Source: Ancylobacter polymorphus
GTDB taxonomy: Bacteria; Pseudomonadota; Alphaproteobacteria; Rhizobiales; Xanthobacteraceae
Length of the DNA: 64,000 nt
Direction: 5' to 3'
Assembly: GCF_022836935.1 (NCBI RefSeq)
Contig: NZ_CP083239.1
Location: forward strand, 3,486,001-3,550,000
Positions 15,644-24,748 of the stretch are shown here, piece after piece. Below the pieces are notes generated by a model. The model saw only the letters and a list, made by a program, of their open reading frames with translations. It was not told where the DNA came from and ran no database searches. How positions within the stretch are numbered: position 1 is the first letter of the stretch; every line of letters starts with the position of its first letter. The position numbers and the translations under genes were made by a program.

Positions 15644-18061
15644 ATGGCCGGAGTGAGACATTGGACGGGGGCTCCCGCGCGGCGCCATGGGTTGGCGGCC
15701 GGTCTGGTCGCCGGGCTTCTCGCCTCGGTGGCGTTCCCCGGCCTTGCGCTGGCGCAGCAGCCCGCCGGCGCGGCGTCCGCGCGCATTGCCTTCGACATTC
15801 CGGCGCAGGACCTCAATCGCGGCGTGCTGAAATTCGCCCAGCGCGCGGGCGTGCAGGTCTTCTATGACACCGCCAAGCTGGCCGGGCGCCGCTCCTCAGC
15901 GGTTTCCGGCACGCTGACCCCGCAGGAAGCGCTGTCGCGCCTGCTGGCCGGCACGGGCCTCACCTACCGCTTCACCGGCCCCGCCCAGGTGACCATCGTC
16001 GATCCCAGTGCCACCAGCGCAGCCGGCACCAGCCCGGACGGCGCGATCGAACTCGGCACCATCGACGTGCAGGGCACCGGTACGGTCGGCTATGTCGCCA
16101 CCACCAGCGATGTCGGCACCAAGACCGACACGCCGCTGATCGAGACCCCCCAGTCCATCTCCGTCGTCACCCGCGACGAGCTCAATGACCGCAACGTGCA
16201 GTCGCTTACCCAGGCGGTGGCCTATACGCCCGGCGTGCGCACAGGGCAGAGCGGCTTTGATCCGCGCTATGACGCCTTCACCATTCGCGGCTTCGACGCC
16301 ACCTATAACGGCATCTACCGCGACGGGCTGCGCTGGCCGGGCGCGAACATGTCCGTGTTCAAGATCGAGCCCTATGGGGTGGAGAGCGTCACCGTGCTGC
16401 GCGGCCCGAGCTCCGCGCTGTACGGCCTCGGCTCGCCCGGCGGCCTGGTCGATGTCACCTCCAAGCGCCCGACCGAGGAAGCCTTCGGCGAGGTGGAGCT
16501 GCAGGGCGGCAATTATGAGTGGTGGCAGGGCCAGTTCGATGTCGGCGGCCCGATCGACAAGGACGGGCAGTTCCTCTACCGCCTGACCGGCCTGCTGCGC
16601 GACGCCGGCTCGCCCAACACGCTGGGCGGCGGCGTAAACGACATGGCCTTCATCGCCCCGGCGCTGACCTGGAAGCCGAACGACCAGACCCGCATCACCT
16701 TCCTCGGCGAGTACCAGCAGTCGGAAACCCCGGCCTCGCTGCCCTTCTACCAGTGGCAAGGCCCGGGCGGGACCTTCAGCCGCGCGCCCGGCGACTATAA
16801 CAGCCAGCCGCAGGAACAGTGGCGGATCGGCTATCTCGCCGAGCACGACATCAACGACGTCTTCACCGTCCGCCAGAACCTGCGCTACGGCTCGGCCGAC
16901 ACCACGGTGCGCTATACCAGCATCGACGGCATCGACCCCGCCACCAACATCGCCACCCGTGGCACCGGCTATGTCCACGACCTGCTCGATTCCTTCGCGG
17001 TCGACAATCAGGTACAGGCCGATTTCGTCACCGGCCCCGTCACGCACAAGCTGCTGGTGGGTCTCGACTACACCTATCTCGCGCTGGACGGCGGCATCGG
17101 CTTCGGCACGGCGGCGGATTTCAACTTCAACACCGGCCAGCCGCTCGGCCCGACCTTCGACCCTCCGTTCAACTATGCCCGCTATAACCAGACGCAGAGC
17201 CAGACCGGCATCTATGTGCAGGAGCAGGCGACGTTCGACCGCTGGATCGTGACGCTGACCGGCCGCTACGACTGGGTGTCGTCCACGGATGACGACCTGC
17301 TGAAGTTCACCACCGAGAACACCGACGACAACGCCTTCACCGGCCGCGCCGGCCTCACTTATCTCTTCGACAATGGCATCGCGCCCTATGTGAGCTACGC
17401 CACCTCCTTCGCGCCCAATCTTGGCGTCGATATCAACGGCAATGCGTTCGACCCGACGACGGCCCGCCAGATTGAAGGTGGCGTGAAATATGTGCCACCG
17501 GGCTTCGACGGCTATTTCACTGCCGCCGTGTTCCAGATCAATCAGGAGAACGGCCTCACCACCGACCCGACCAATCCGCTGTTCCAGGTCCAGACCGCCG
17601 AGGTGCGGGCACGCGGCTTCGAGCTGGAGGCGGTGGCCAATCTCGGCAATGGGCTGAAGATTCGCGGCGCCTACACCTATCTCGATCTCACCAATGTCGC
17701 GGGCGACGCGGAGACGATCGGCCTCACCCCCTCCGGCCAGCCGCAGAACGCCTTCTCCATCTGGGCGGATTACCAGTTCCAGGCGGGGAGCAAGCTGGCC
17801 GGCCTCGGCATCGGCGCGGGCGTGCGCTACACAGGATCGACCTGGGGCGACTCGCTCAACACCTTCCAGAACAGCGCCTATACGCTGGTCGACGCCAAGC
17901 TGAGCTATGATTTCAGCTATCTCAACGTTGCCCTCAAGGGTTGGAGCCTGCAGGTCAACGCGCAGAACCTGCTGGACGAGGAATACGTCACCTGCGATGC
18001 CGGCTATTGCTACATGGGGGCTCCCCGTACGGTCCTCGCCGGGCTGAAGTACCGCTGGTAG
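15644..18061 (+). CDS. TonB-dependent siderophore receptor with signalling (STN) domain
   Basis: An 805-residue outer-membrane receptor. Order of parts: signal peptide (residues 1-38, ending LALAQ); STN signalling domain (about 48-118: IAFDIPAQDLNRGVLKFAQR, VSGTLTPQEALSRLLAGTG); plug domain (about 160-290: TPLIETPQSISVVTRDELND, YDAFTIRGFDATYNGIYRDG, VLRGPSSALYGLGSPGGLVD); then a beta-barrel ending in the outer-membrane aromatic signature (LAGLKYRW). The STN domain marks it as a FecA/FpvA-type transducer that activates FecR-FecI. It resembles ferric hydroxamate/catecholate receptors (FhuE/FiuA type). It heads an operon with a binding protein, permease, esterase and ATPase. Confidence 0.93.
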   Translation: MAGVRHWTGAPARRHGLAAGLVAGLLASVAFPGLALAQQPAGAASARIAFDIPAQDLNRGVLKFAQRAGVQVFYDTAKLAGRRSSAVSGTLTPQEALSRLLAGTGLTYRFTGPAQVTIVDPSATSAAGTSPDGAIELGTIDVQGTGTVGYVATTSDVGTKTDTPLIETPQSISVVTRDELNDRNVQSLTQAVAYTPGVRTGQSGFDPRYDAFTIRGFDATYNGIYRDGLRWPGANMSVFKIEPYGVESVTVLRGPSSALYGLGSPGGLVDVTSKRPTEEAFGEVELQGGNYEWWQGQFDVGGPIDKDGQFLYRLTGLLRDAGSPNTLGGGVNDMAFIAPALTWKPNDQTRITFLGEYQQSETPASLPFYQWQGPGGTFSRAPGDYNSQPQEQWRIGYLAEHDINDVFTVRQNLRYGSADTTVRYTSIDGIDPATNIATRGTGYVHDLLDSFAVDNQVQADFVTGPVTHKLLVGLDYTYLALDGGIGFGTAADFNFNTGQPLGPTFDPPFNYARYNQTQSQTGIYVQEQATFDRWIVTLTGRYDWVSSTDDDLLKFTTENTDDNAFTGRAGLTYLFDNGIAPYVSYATSFAPNLGVDINGNAFDPTTARQIEGGVKYVPPGFDGYFTAAVFQINQENGLTTDPTNPLFQVQTAEVRARGFELEAVANLGNGLKIRGAYTYLDLTNVAGDAETIGLTPSGQPQNAFSIWADYQFQAGSKLAGLGIGAGVRYTGSTWGDSLNTFQNSAYTLVDAKLSYDFSYLNVALKGWSLQVNAQNLLDEEYVTCDAGYCYMGAPRTVLAGLKYRW

Positions 18062-18070
18062 GTCCCCGTC

Positions 18071-18970
18071 GTGCCCGCCTTCCACCTCGTCACCCGGCGC
18101 GGCCTGCTGGCCGCTGCCGCGTCCTGCGCCGTGCTGGCGCCCGGCCCATCGCGCGCGGGGGCCGCGCCGACCCGGGTCGTCTCGCTCGATTACGGCCTCG
18201 CCGAAACCCTGCTGGCGCTGGGCGTGCCGCCGATCGCCATCGCCGAAGCGGATCAATGGGCGACCTGGGTGGTCGAGCCGGCGATGCCGCCCGGCGTGAT
18301 CAATCTCGGGGCCGCGCAGGAGGCCAACCTCGAACTCCTGCACGCGCTGAAGCCCGAGCTGATCCTCACCACCCCCTATCTCGCGCCCCTTGGCCCGGTG
18401 CTGGCGCGCATCGCCCGCACCGAGAGCTTCGCGATCTATACGCCCGAGCCCGGCACGCCCTATCCCCGCAGTGTCGACGCCACGCGGCGGCTCGGCGACA
18501 TGATCGGGCGGGAGAGCCAGGCGCAGGAGTTGATCAATGCCAGTGCCGCACGGATGGCCGCGACCCGCGCGGCGCTGGCCCCCCATGCCGGCACCCCGGT
18601 CTTTCTCGTCAGCTTCATGGATACCCGCCATGTCCGCGTCTATGGCGCGAAAAGCCTGTTCGACGACGTGATGACACTGTGCGGCCTCGCCAATGCCTGG
18701 CAGGGCGGGGTCAATTACTGGGGCTTCGACACCGTCGGCATCGAGCAGCTGGCCCGGACGCCGGAGGCGCGGCTGATCTATGTCGAGCCGATCGCCGCCG
18801 ATGTGCTGGCGGCGCTGGGCCGCTCGCCGCTGTGGAACAGTCTCGGTTTCGTGCGGGCGGGGCGGGTGCATGCCATGCCGCCGGCGCTGATGTTCGGCAT
18901 GCTGCCCTCCGCCATGCGCTTCGCCGGGCTGCTCGGGCAGACCCTTGCCGGAGCGCCCGCGCATGGGTGA
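18071..18970 (+). CDS. Ferric-siderophore ABC transporter, periplasmic binding protein (FhuD/FecB-like)
   Basis: A 299-residue family 8 binding protein. A twin-Arg type signal (TRRGLLAAAASCAVLA) precedes the mature start PTRVVSLDYGLAETLLALGV; ligand-lobe motifs include NLELLHALKPELILTTPY, and VYGAKSLFDDVMTLCGLANAW near the lobe hinge. The start is GTG at 18071, 9 bp after the receptor stop; no closer ATG precedes the signal peptide. It would pass Fe-siderophore to the fused permease at 18963, whose start lies within its last codons. Confidence 0.9.
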   Translation: MPAFHLVTRRGLLAAAASCAVLAPGPSRAGAAPTRVVSLDYGLAETLLALGVPPIAIAEADQWATWVVEPAMPPGVINLGAAQEANLELLHALKPELILTTPYLAPLGPVLARIARTESFAIYTPEPGTPYPRSVDATRRLGDMIGRESQAQELINASAARMAATRAALAPHAGTPVFLVSFMDTRHVRVYGAKSLFDDVMTLCGLANAWQGGVNYWGFDTVGIEQLARTPEARLIYVEPIAADVLAALGRSPLWNSLGFVRAGRVHAMPPALMFGMLPSAMRFAGLLGQTLAGAPAHG

Positions 18971-20936
18971 GCGCCTGCGGCTTGGTCCCGGCAGCCTTGT
19001 CGGCGGGCTGGCACTCGCCGCTCTCGGCATGAGCGTGGCGACGCTGGCCCTGCGGCTGCCGCCCGCCCTCTGGATCGATGCCCTCGCAAGCCCCGATCCG
19101 TCGGACGTGCGCCAGATGCTGGTGCGCTACAGCTTTGCCCCGCGGCTTGCCACCAGCCTGCTGTGCGGCGGCGCCCTCGGACTGGCCGGCGCGCTGATGC
19201 AGATTGCGCTGCGCAACCCGCTGGCCTCGCCGACCACGCTCGGCGTTTCCGCAGGCGCCAATCTCGCCCTTGCCATGGCGATGCTGTGGGCGCCGGGGCT
19301 GCTGGCGGTGGGCCGCGAATGGACCGCGATGGCCGGCGGGCTGGTGGCCGCGCTGCTCGTGCTCGGCCTGTCCTGGCGCCGGCGGCTCTCCCCGCTCACC
19401 GTGGTGCTGGCCGGCATGGTGGTGAGCCTCTACTGCGGCGCTCTGGCGGCGATGCTGGCGCTGTTCAACAGCCATTACCTCGCCGGCCTGTTCATCTGGG
19501 GCGGCGGCTCGCTGAGCCAGCAGGACTGGACGATTGCGCAGTTCCTCACACCCCGGCTGGCCCTCGCCCTGCTGGCCGCCGCGCTGCTGGTGCGCCCTCT
19601 CACCCTGCTGACGCTGGAGGACGACCAGGCCAAGGGCCTCGGCCTGTCCGTACCGCTGATCCGGCTCGCCACGCTGGTGCTCGCTGTCGCGCTCACCGGG
19701 CTGGTGGTCGGCACGGTCGGCGTCATCGGCTTCATCGGTCTAGCGGCGCCGGCGCTGGTCACCGTCGCGGGCGCCCGCCGGGTCGCCGCGCGCCTCCTCT
19801 GGTCGACCCTGCTGGGCGCGGTGCTTTTGTGGCTGACCGACCAGAGCGTGCTGCGTCTGGCCGGCGATTTCGGCGAGATGCTGCCGACCGGCGCGATCAC
19901 CGCCCTGATCGGCTCGCCGCTGCTGCTGTGGCTGATTCCCCGCCTGCGGCTGACGCCGCAACCGCCCACCGGGCTGGGTGAAGCGATCCGTCGCCCCGGC
20001 CGGCCGCTGCTGGTCCTCACCGCGCTCGCGCTGCTGCTGGTGGCGCTGGTCTGGCTGTCGCTCGCCGTCGGCTACGGGCTGGAGGGGTGGAGCATCAGCG
20101 GCGATCTGGTGGAATGGCGCTGGCCACGGGCATTCGCGGCTCTCGCGGCCGGCATCCTGCTGGCCTGCGCCGGCGGCACGCTGCAGCGCATGACCGGCAA
20201 CCCGATGGCGAGCCCGGAAGTGCTGGGGGTAAGCGCGGGTGCCGCCTTCGGGCTCATCATCGCCATGTTCGCGCTCAACGAGATCGGCCGTACCGCACAG
20301 CTCGGCGCCGCCACTCTGGGCGCGCTGCTGGCACTGCTGGCCATGCTCGCTCTGGCGCGCGGCAGCGCGGCGGCACCGGAGCGGGTGCTGCTGGTCGGCA
20401 TCGCCCTGGGAGCGATGTTCGATGCGCTGGTCACGGCGCTGATGGCGGGCGGCGACCCCCGCGCCCTGCTGCTGCTCAACTGGATGACCGGCTCGACCTA
20501 TGGCGCGACCGCGACCGACGCCGGCGTCGCGCTCGTGGCGGCGTTCGCGAGCCTTGCCGCCCTGCCGCTGCTGGCGCGCTGGCTCGATATCGTCCCGCTC
20601 GGCGGGGCGATCTCCGGCGCGCTCGGCCTGCCCCCGCGCCGCAGCAACCGCGTGCTTCTCGTCGTCACGGCGGCGATGACGGCGGTGGCGACGCTGGTAA
20701 TCGGCCCGCTGACCTTTGTCGGGCTGATGGCCCCGCATCTGGCGCGGTTTCTCGGGCTGCAGCGCGCACTGCCCCAGATGGTCGCGGCGGCGCTGATCGG
20801 CGGCATTCTCATGGTGGCGGCGGACTGGTTCGGCCGCACGGCCGCCTTTCCCTGGCAAATCCCGGCGGGCCTGACCGCCACCTTCATCGGCTGCCCCGCC
20901 CTCATGTGGCTGCTGGCACGGAGACAACGCGCATGA
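18963..20936 (+). CDS. Fused double-domain ferric-siderophore permease (FhuB-like)
   Basis: A 657-residue inner-membrane protein made of two tandem FecCD-type halves, as in FhuB. Half 1 (about residues 1-325) has GALMQIALRNPLASPTTLGV and GFIGLAAPALV; half 2 (about 340-657) has GTLQRMTGNPMASPEVLGVS and FVGLMAPHLARFLGLQRALP. Each half shows about nine to ten hydrophobic helices. The fusion means the transporter needs one permease polypeptide. It overlaps the binding-protein gene by 8 bp and the esterase gene by ATGA. Confidence 0.93.
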   Translation: MGERLRLGPGSLVGGLALAALGMSVATLALRLPPALWIDALASPDPSDVRQMLVRYSFAPRLATSLLCGGALGLAGALMQIALRNPLASPTTLGVSAGANLALAMAMLWAPGLLAVGREWTAMAGGLVAALLVLGLSWRRRLSPLTVVLAGMVVSLYCGALAAMLALFNSHYLAGLFIWGGGSLSQQDWTIAQFLTPRLALALLAAALLVRPLTLLTLEDDQAKGLGLSVPLIRLATLVLAVALTGLVVGTVGVIGFIGLAAPALVTVAGARRVAARLLWSTLLGAVLLWLTDQSVLRLAGDFGEMLPTGAITALIGSPLLLWLIPRLRLTPQPPTGLGEAIRRPGRPLLVLTALALLLVALVWLSLAVGYGLEGWSISGDLVEWRWPRAFAALAAGILLACAGGTLQRMTGNPMASPEVLGVSAGAAFGLIIAMFALNEIGRTAQLGAATLGALLALLAMLALARGSAAAPERVLLVGIALGAMFDALVTALMAGGDPRALLLLNWMTGSTYGATATDAGVALVAAFASLAALPLLARWLDIVPLGGAISGALGLPPRRSNRVLLVVTAAMTAVATLVIGPLTFVGLMAPHLARFLGLQRALPQMVAAALIGGILMVAADWFGRTAAFPWQIPAGLTATFIGCPALMWLLARRQRA

Positions 20937-21844
20937 AGCTTGAGACCGCGACGGAGACCACGACGGACAGTGAGACGCCCGCCCGGATCCCCGGCACGGT
21001 GCAGTTCGACCTCGCCTCGCGCGAAGGCGGCGCGCCGCACCGCATCTTCCTCTACACCCCGCCGGGCGAGCCGCCCGCCGAGGGCTGGCCGGTGCTGTAT
21101 CTGCTCGACGGCAATGCGGTCATCGCCACTGCGGTGGAGGCCTTGCGGGCGCAGGCGCCCTATACGCTCGGCACCGGCATCACCTTCGGGGTGATCGTCG
21201 CCATCGGCTATCCCACGGAGGAGGCCTATGACAGCCTGCGCCGCTCCTGGGATCTCGGCCCGCCGCCCGGCCAGACCTACCCGCCCTTTTTCGAGGGCGG
21301 CCCGCCGGTGCGGACCGGCGGCGCGGACACGTTTTTCGCTTTCATCGAAAACGAGGTGAAGCCCGAGATCGCCCGCCGCGTGCCCGTCGACGCGCGCCGG
21401 CAGTCGATCTTCGGCCATTCCTTTGGCGGGCTGTTCGTGCTCCACGCGCTGTTCCAGCGGCCCGACGCCTTCACCGGCTGGATTTCCGCCAGCCCGGCGA
21501 TCTGGTGGGAAGGCGCGGGTATCGTCGACCGGGCGCAGGCCTTCGTGGCGGCGGGACAGGGCGGGGAAAGGCGGGGCGACGGGCGCCTGCTGCTGCTGGT
21601 CGGCGAATATGAGCAGCAGCTCGCCCCGTTCCAGATCGGGGCCGAGGACGCCGAAAAGCGCCTTGCCAGCTTCCTGGAGAGCCGGATCGTCGACAATACG
21701 CGCGAGATGGCCGAGCTTCTGGCGCCTGTGCCTGGCCTGACGACCGCCTACCAGTTCCTGCCCGGCGAGACGCATATGTCGGTGCTGCCGGCCTCGATCA
21801 ACCACGCGCTGCGCCTCGCCTTTGGGGCGAACCATGCCGGATGA
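20933..21844 (+). CDS. Siderophore esterase-like alpha/beta hydrolase (IroE/Fes/BesA type)
   Basis: A 303-residue hydrolase of the putative-esterase (esterase D/Fes) family. It has WPVLYLLDGNAVI, the nucleophile elbow FGHSFGGLFVLHAL, ISASPAIWWEG, and the late catalytic His in PGETHMSVLP. IroE-type enzymes cleave the trilactone backbone of enterobactin or salmochelin. No signal peptide is visible, so the enzyme should act in the cytoplasm after import and free the iron. Position between permease and ATPase genes, with overlaps on both sides, makes it an integral part of the uptake system. No siderophore synthesis genes are in the window. Confidence 0.82.
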   Translation: MKLETATETTTDSETPARIPGTVQFDLASREGGAPHRIFLYTPPGEPPAEGWPVLYLLDGNAVIATAVEALRAQAPYTLGTGITFGVIVAIGYPTEEAYDSLRRSWDLGPPPGQTYPPFFEGGPPVRTGGADTFFAFIENEVKPEIARRVPVDARRQSIFGHSFGGLFVLHALFQRPDAFTGWISASPAIWWEGAGIVDRAQAFVAAGQGGERRGDGRLLLLVGEYEQQLAPFQIGAEDAEKRLASFLESRIVDNTREMAELLAPVPGLTTAYQFLPGETHMSVLPASINHALRLAFGANHAG

Positions 21845-22616
21845 GGCGCCGCTGTTCGAGATCGAGGAGGTCCGCTTCACGGCGGACGGCCGTACGATTC
21901 TCGGCCCGCTCAGCCTTTCCATCCCCGCCAGCACGTTTGTCGGGCTGATCGGACATAATGGCTCCGGCAAGTCCACTCTGCTGAAGATGCTGGCGCGCCA
22001 GCAGCCCGGCGAGGGAGCGATCCGGTTCCGCGGCCGGGCGCTGGCGGACTGGGGCGACCGCGCCTTCGCCCGCGAGTTGGCCTATCTCCCGCAGGTCACG
22101 CCGACCGGCTCCGGCCTGCTGGTGCGGGAACTGGTGGCGCTCGGCCGCTATCCCTGGCACGGCGCGCTCGGGCGCTTCGGTGCCGCCGACCGGGCTAAGG
22201 TGGCGGAGGCATTCGCCCTGACCGGCCTCGACCCGCTCGCCGAAAGGGTGGTGGACACGCTGTCGGGCGGCGAGCGCCAGCGCGCCTGGATCGCCATGCT
22301 GGTGGCGCAGGACGCCAACAGCCTCCTGCTGGACGAGCCGATCTCCGCGCTCGACATCGCCCACCAGATCGAGATCCTCAGCATGATCAGGGATCTCGCG
22401 CACCGGCGCGGCATCGGCGTGCTGGCGGTGCTGCACGACGTTAATCTAGCGGCACGGTTCTGCGACCATATCATCGCGCTGCAGGGCGGCCGGCTCATCG
22501 CGCAGGGTCCGCCCGCCGAGATACTGCAGCCCGGCCCGCTGGAGGCGATCTACGGCATCCCGATGGGGGTCATCACCGCGCCGGACGACGGCCTGTCCTT
22601 CTGCTATGCGCGCTGA
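21834..22616 (+). CDS. Ferric-siderophore ABC transporter ATP-binding protein (FhuC/FecE-like)
   Basis: A 260-residue ATPase with Walker [19 protein letters not shown] (Q-loop), the signature region LSGGERQRAWIAMLVAQ, Walker B LLLDEPISALD and H-loop LHDVNLAARF. These variants (GHNGSGKST, DTLSGGERQRAWIA) are characteristic of iron-siderophore importers. The ATG at 21834 overlaps the esterase stop by 11 bp. It is the last gene of the operon; the next gene is convergent. Confidence 0.93.
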   Translation: MPDEAPLFEIEEVRFTADGRTILGPLSLSIPASTFVGLIGHNGSGKSTLLKMLARQQPGEGAIRFRGRALADWGDRAFARELAYLPQVTPTGSGLLVRELVALGRYPWHGALGRFGAADRAKVAEAFALTGLDPLAERVVDTLSGGERQRAWIAMLVAQDANSLLLDEPISALDIAHQIEILSMIRDLAHRRGIGVLAVLHDVNLAARFCDHIIALQGGRLIAQGPPAEILQPGPLEAIYGIPMGVITAPDDGLSFCYAR

Positions 22617-22698
22617 ATGCCCGATCTGACTTTATCCGGGACAGTCCCGCCCCCTGCCCCGTAGCTGCCGCCTTTCACCGCCGCGCGATGCTGCGTGC

Positions 22699-23616
22699 TC
22701 ATGCCCCTGCGGGATCAGGCGCGTCCATGCGGGACAATTGCTCCCAGACCGTGGCCTCGACGGGGGTGGCCTGGTCGGCCAGCCGCACCGCGGTGACATC
22801 GAGATCGCAATAGGGAAGGCTCGCCGAGAGATCGGCGAGATCGCCGGCGTCGATGCGCGCGCGCGCAAGTGTCGCCGGCACCCAAGCCACGCCGATGCCG
22901 TTCGCCGCCAGTTCCAGCGCCGCGAGGGTCAGCTCCGTCTCGACGGTCGGCACCATATGGCTCGCCCCCTGGATGGCGGGCAGCACGATCTGGTCCATGA
23001 CCTCGCCGAGAAACACGTCCGGGGGATAGGCGATGAAGGGCAGTTCGCCATGGGCGAAGCGGGCATTCAGCCGCGCCACATGGGCGCGGGCGAAGACCGG
23101 GATGAGCCGGTCGCGGCCGATGATCGCGGTCTCGATATAGGTGGCGGCGATCGGGTGCGCCTCGCCGACGCGCCGGTACACTACGGCAATATCGGCCTGC
23201 CGCGACAGCACGAAGGCGAAGCACTCGTCGAGATTGGCCGATTTCATCTTCAGGAAGATGTCGGCGTTTTCCGACTGGATCGTGTTGATGAAGCGCGGCG
23301 CCCAGGAGGCGGTGAGGGCGTGCTGGCTGGCGAGCACCAGGCGATTGCCGGCGGTGCGGTCGCCGCGGCGCAGATCGTCGGTCAGCTGCCGCAAGGTGCG
23401 GGCGAGTCGGGCGATCTGGTCGCGCTGCTCGGCGGTGGTGGGGCGCAGCTGCACCGGCTTGCGCGAGCGGTCGAACAGCGCCACCCCGACATGATCCTCG
23501 ATGTGCTGCACCCGGCGCGAAAAGGCCGATTGCGTCAGGCGCCGGCGCTCCGCCGCCTCGCTGAACGATCCGGTCTCCGCAACCGCGAGGATATCCTCCA
23601 GCCATTCCAGCCGCAC
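22699..23616 (-). CDS. LysR-family transcriptional regulator (of the sulfonate operon)
   Basis: A 305-residue LysR regulator with HTH at residues 1-60 ([39 protein letters not shown]) and an effector domain. The start is GTG at 23616, well placed behind AGGAGG. It is divergent from the CuyA-like gene (106-bp gap), the classical arrangement for an operon regulator; the likely inducer is a sulfonate or sulfonated amino acid. Its effector domain contains [10 protein letters not shown] and [16 protein letters not shown], as in YdcI/HypT-like LysRs of sulfur metabolism. Confidence 0.92.
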   Translation of the reverse strand: MRLEWLEDILAVAETGSFSEAAERRRLTQSAFSRRVQHIEDHVGVALFDRSRKPVQLRPTTAEQRDQIARLARTLRQLTDDLRRGDRTAGNRLVLASQHALTASWAPRFINTIQSENADIFLKMKSANLDECFAFVLSRQADIAVVYRRVGEAHPIAATYIETAIIGRDRLIPVFARAHVARLNARFAHGELPFIAYPPDVFLGEVMDQIVLPAIQGASHMVPTVETELTLAALELAANGIGVAWVPATLARARIDAGDLADLSASLPYCDLDVTAVRLADQATPVEATVWEQLSRMDAPDPAGA

Positions 23617-23630
23617 CGGCGCCTCCTACC

Positions 23631-23645
23631 ATGCACTTCATGCAT
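23631..23645. promoter_or_regulatory. Dyad ATGCA-N5-TGCAT, candidate LysR operator
   Basis: The perfect inverted repeat ATGCACTTCATGCAT lies 15 bp before the LysR start and 78 bp before the cuyA-like start. LysR proteins bind T-N11-A dyads of this size in divergent promoters. Only one copy is seen, so the assignment is tentative. Confidence 0.4.
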
Positions 23646-23722
23646 TTTATGTGGAGAATTTCGCATTGGAAACGGGCCGAATGATCTGCAACCATCGAAA
23701 TACGCAAGTTGAGGATCGTCCC

Positions 23723-24745
23723 ATGCACTTCGCCCGCTTCCCCCGCATCCGTCTCGCCCATCTGCCGACGCCGCTGGAGCGGCTCGACCGCCTGAGCCGG
23801 GAACTCGGCGGGCCGGAGATCTGGATCAAGCGCGACGACTGCACGGGCCTCTCCACCGGCGGCAACAAGACGCGCAAGCTTGAATTCCTCATGGCCGAAG
23901 CGGTAGCGGAGGGCGCGGATATGGTAATGACGCAGGGCGCCACCCAGTCCAACCATGCGCGCCAGACCGCCGCCTTCGCCGCCCGCCTCGGCCTCGGCTG
24001 CCATCTGCTGCTGGAAGACCGGACGGGCTCCAACGACCGCAACTACAAGACCAATGGCAATGTGCTTCTCGATCATCTGCATGGCGCGACGACCGAGACC
24101 CGCCCGGGCGGCGTCGACATGAATGCGGAGATGGAGACGGTGGCCGCGCGCCTGCGCGCCGAGGGGCGCAAGGTCTATACCATCCCCGGCGGCGGCTCGA
24201 ACCCGACCGGCGCGCTCGGCTACGCCAATTGCGCGCTGGAACTGATCGGGCAGGCCAATGATATCGGCCTCGCCATCGACCATATCGTCACCGCCACCGG
24301 CAGCGCCGGCACCCAGGCGGGGCTGATTGTCGGCCTCAAGGCCATTCATGCCCAGGTGCCGCTGCTCGGCATCGGGGTGCGCGCGCCCAAGGCGAAGCAG
24401 GAAGAGAATGTTTTTGCGCTCGCGCAGCGCACCGCCGAAAAGCTCGGCTGCGCCGGCGTCGTGCAGCGCGACGATGTGGTGGCGGACTGCAACTATGTCG
24501 GTCGCGGCTACGGCATACCCGGCGCCGACACGCTGGAGGCCATCCGCCTGTTCGCCGAGATGGAGGGAATCCTGCTCGACCCGGTCTATTCCGGCAAGGG
24601 CGCCGCCGGCCTCATCGACTATGTCCGCAAGGGCATCTTCAAGAAGGGCGAGCGCATCGTGTTTCTCCACACCGGCGGTTCGGCGGCGCTGTTCGGCTAT
24701 GACGCCTGCTTTGCCGACGACCAGCCCGCTCACGCGATGGCCTGA
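23723..24745 (+). CDS. cuyA: PLP-dependent L-cysteate sulfo-lyase / D-cysteine desulfhydrase family protein
   Basis: A 340-residue fold-type II PLP enzyme. PLP Lys lies in [14 protein letters not shown], the substrate-carboxylate motif is [15 protein letters not shown], and the phosphate loop is [11 protein letters not shown]. CuyA (L-cysteate to pyruvate, sulfite and ammonia), DcyD (D-cysteine to pyruvate, sulfide and ammonia) and ACC deaminase are homologous and not separable by eye. The neighbouring TauABC-type importer and the HpsN-like dehydrogenase favour CuyA. It opens the operon and is divergent from the LysR gene; GAGGA stands before the ATG at 23723. Confidence 0.8.
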   Translation: MHFARFPRIRLAHLPTPLERLDRLSRELGGPEIWIKRDDCTGLSTGGNKTRKLEFLMAEAVAEGADMVMTQGATQSNHARQTAAFAARLGLGCHLLLEDRTGSNDRNYKTNGNVLLDHLHGATTETRPGGVDMNAEMETVAARLRAEGRKVYTIPGGGSNPTGALGYANCALELIGQANDIGLAIDHIVTATGSAGTQAGLIVGLKAIHAQVPLLGIGVRAPKAKQEENVFALAQRTAEKLGCAGVVQRDDVVADCNYVGRGYGIPGADTLEAIRLFAEMEGILLDPVYSGKGAAGLIDYVRKGIFKKGERIVFLHTGGSAALFGYDACFADDQPAHAMA

Positions 24746-24748
24746 CCC

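Noticed and set aside
15896..19030. Very long open frame (over 1000 codons) on the minus strand opposite the TonB receptor and binding-protein genes
   Set aside because: It mirrors the codon structure of the plus-strand genes in GC-rich DNA; the plus-strand products have clear domains, signal peptides and ribosome sites, while the antisense product has no recognisable family.
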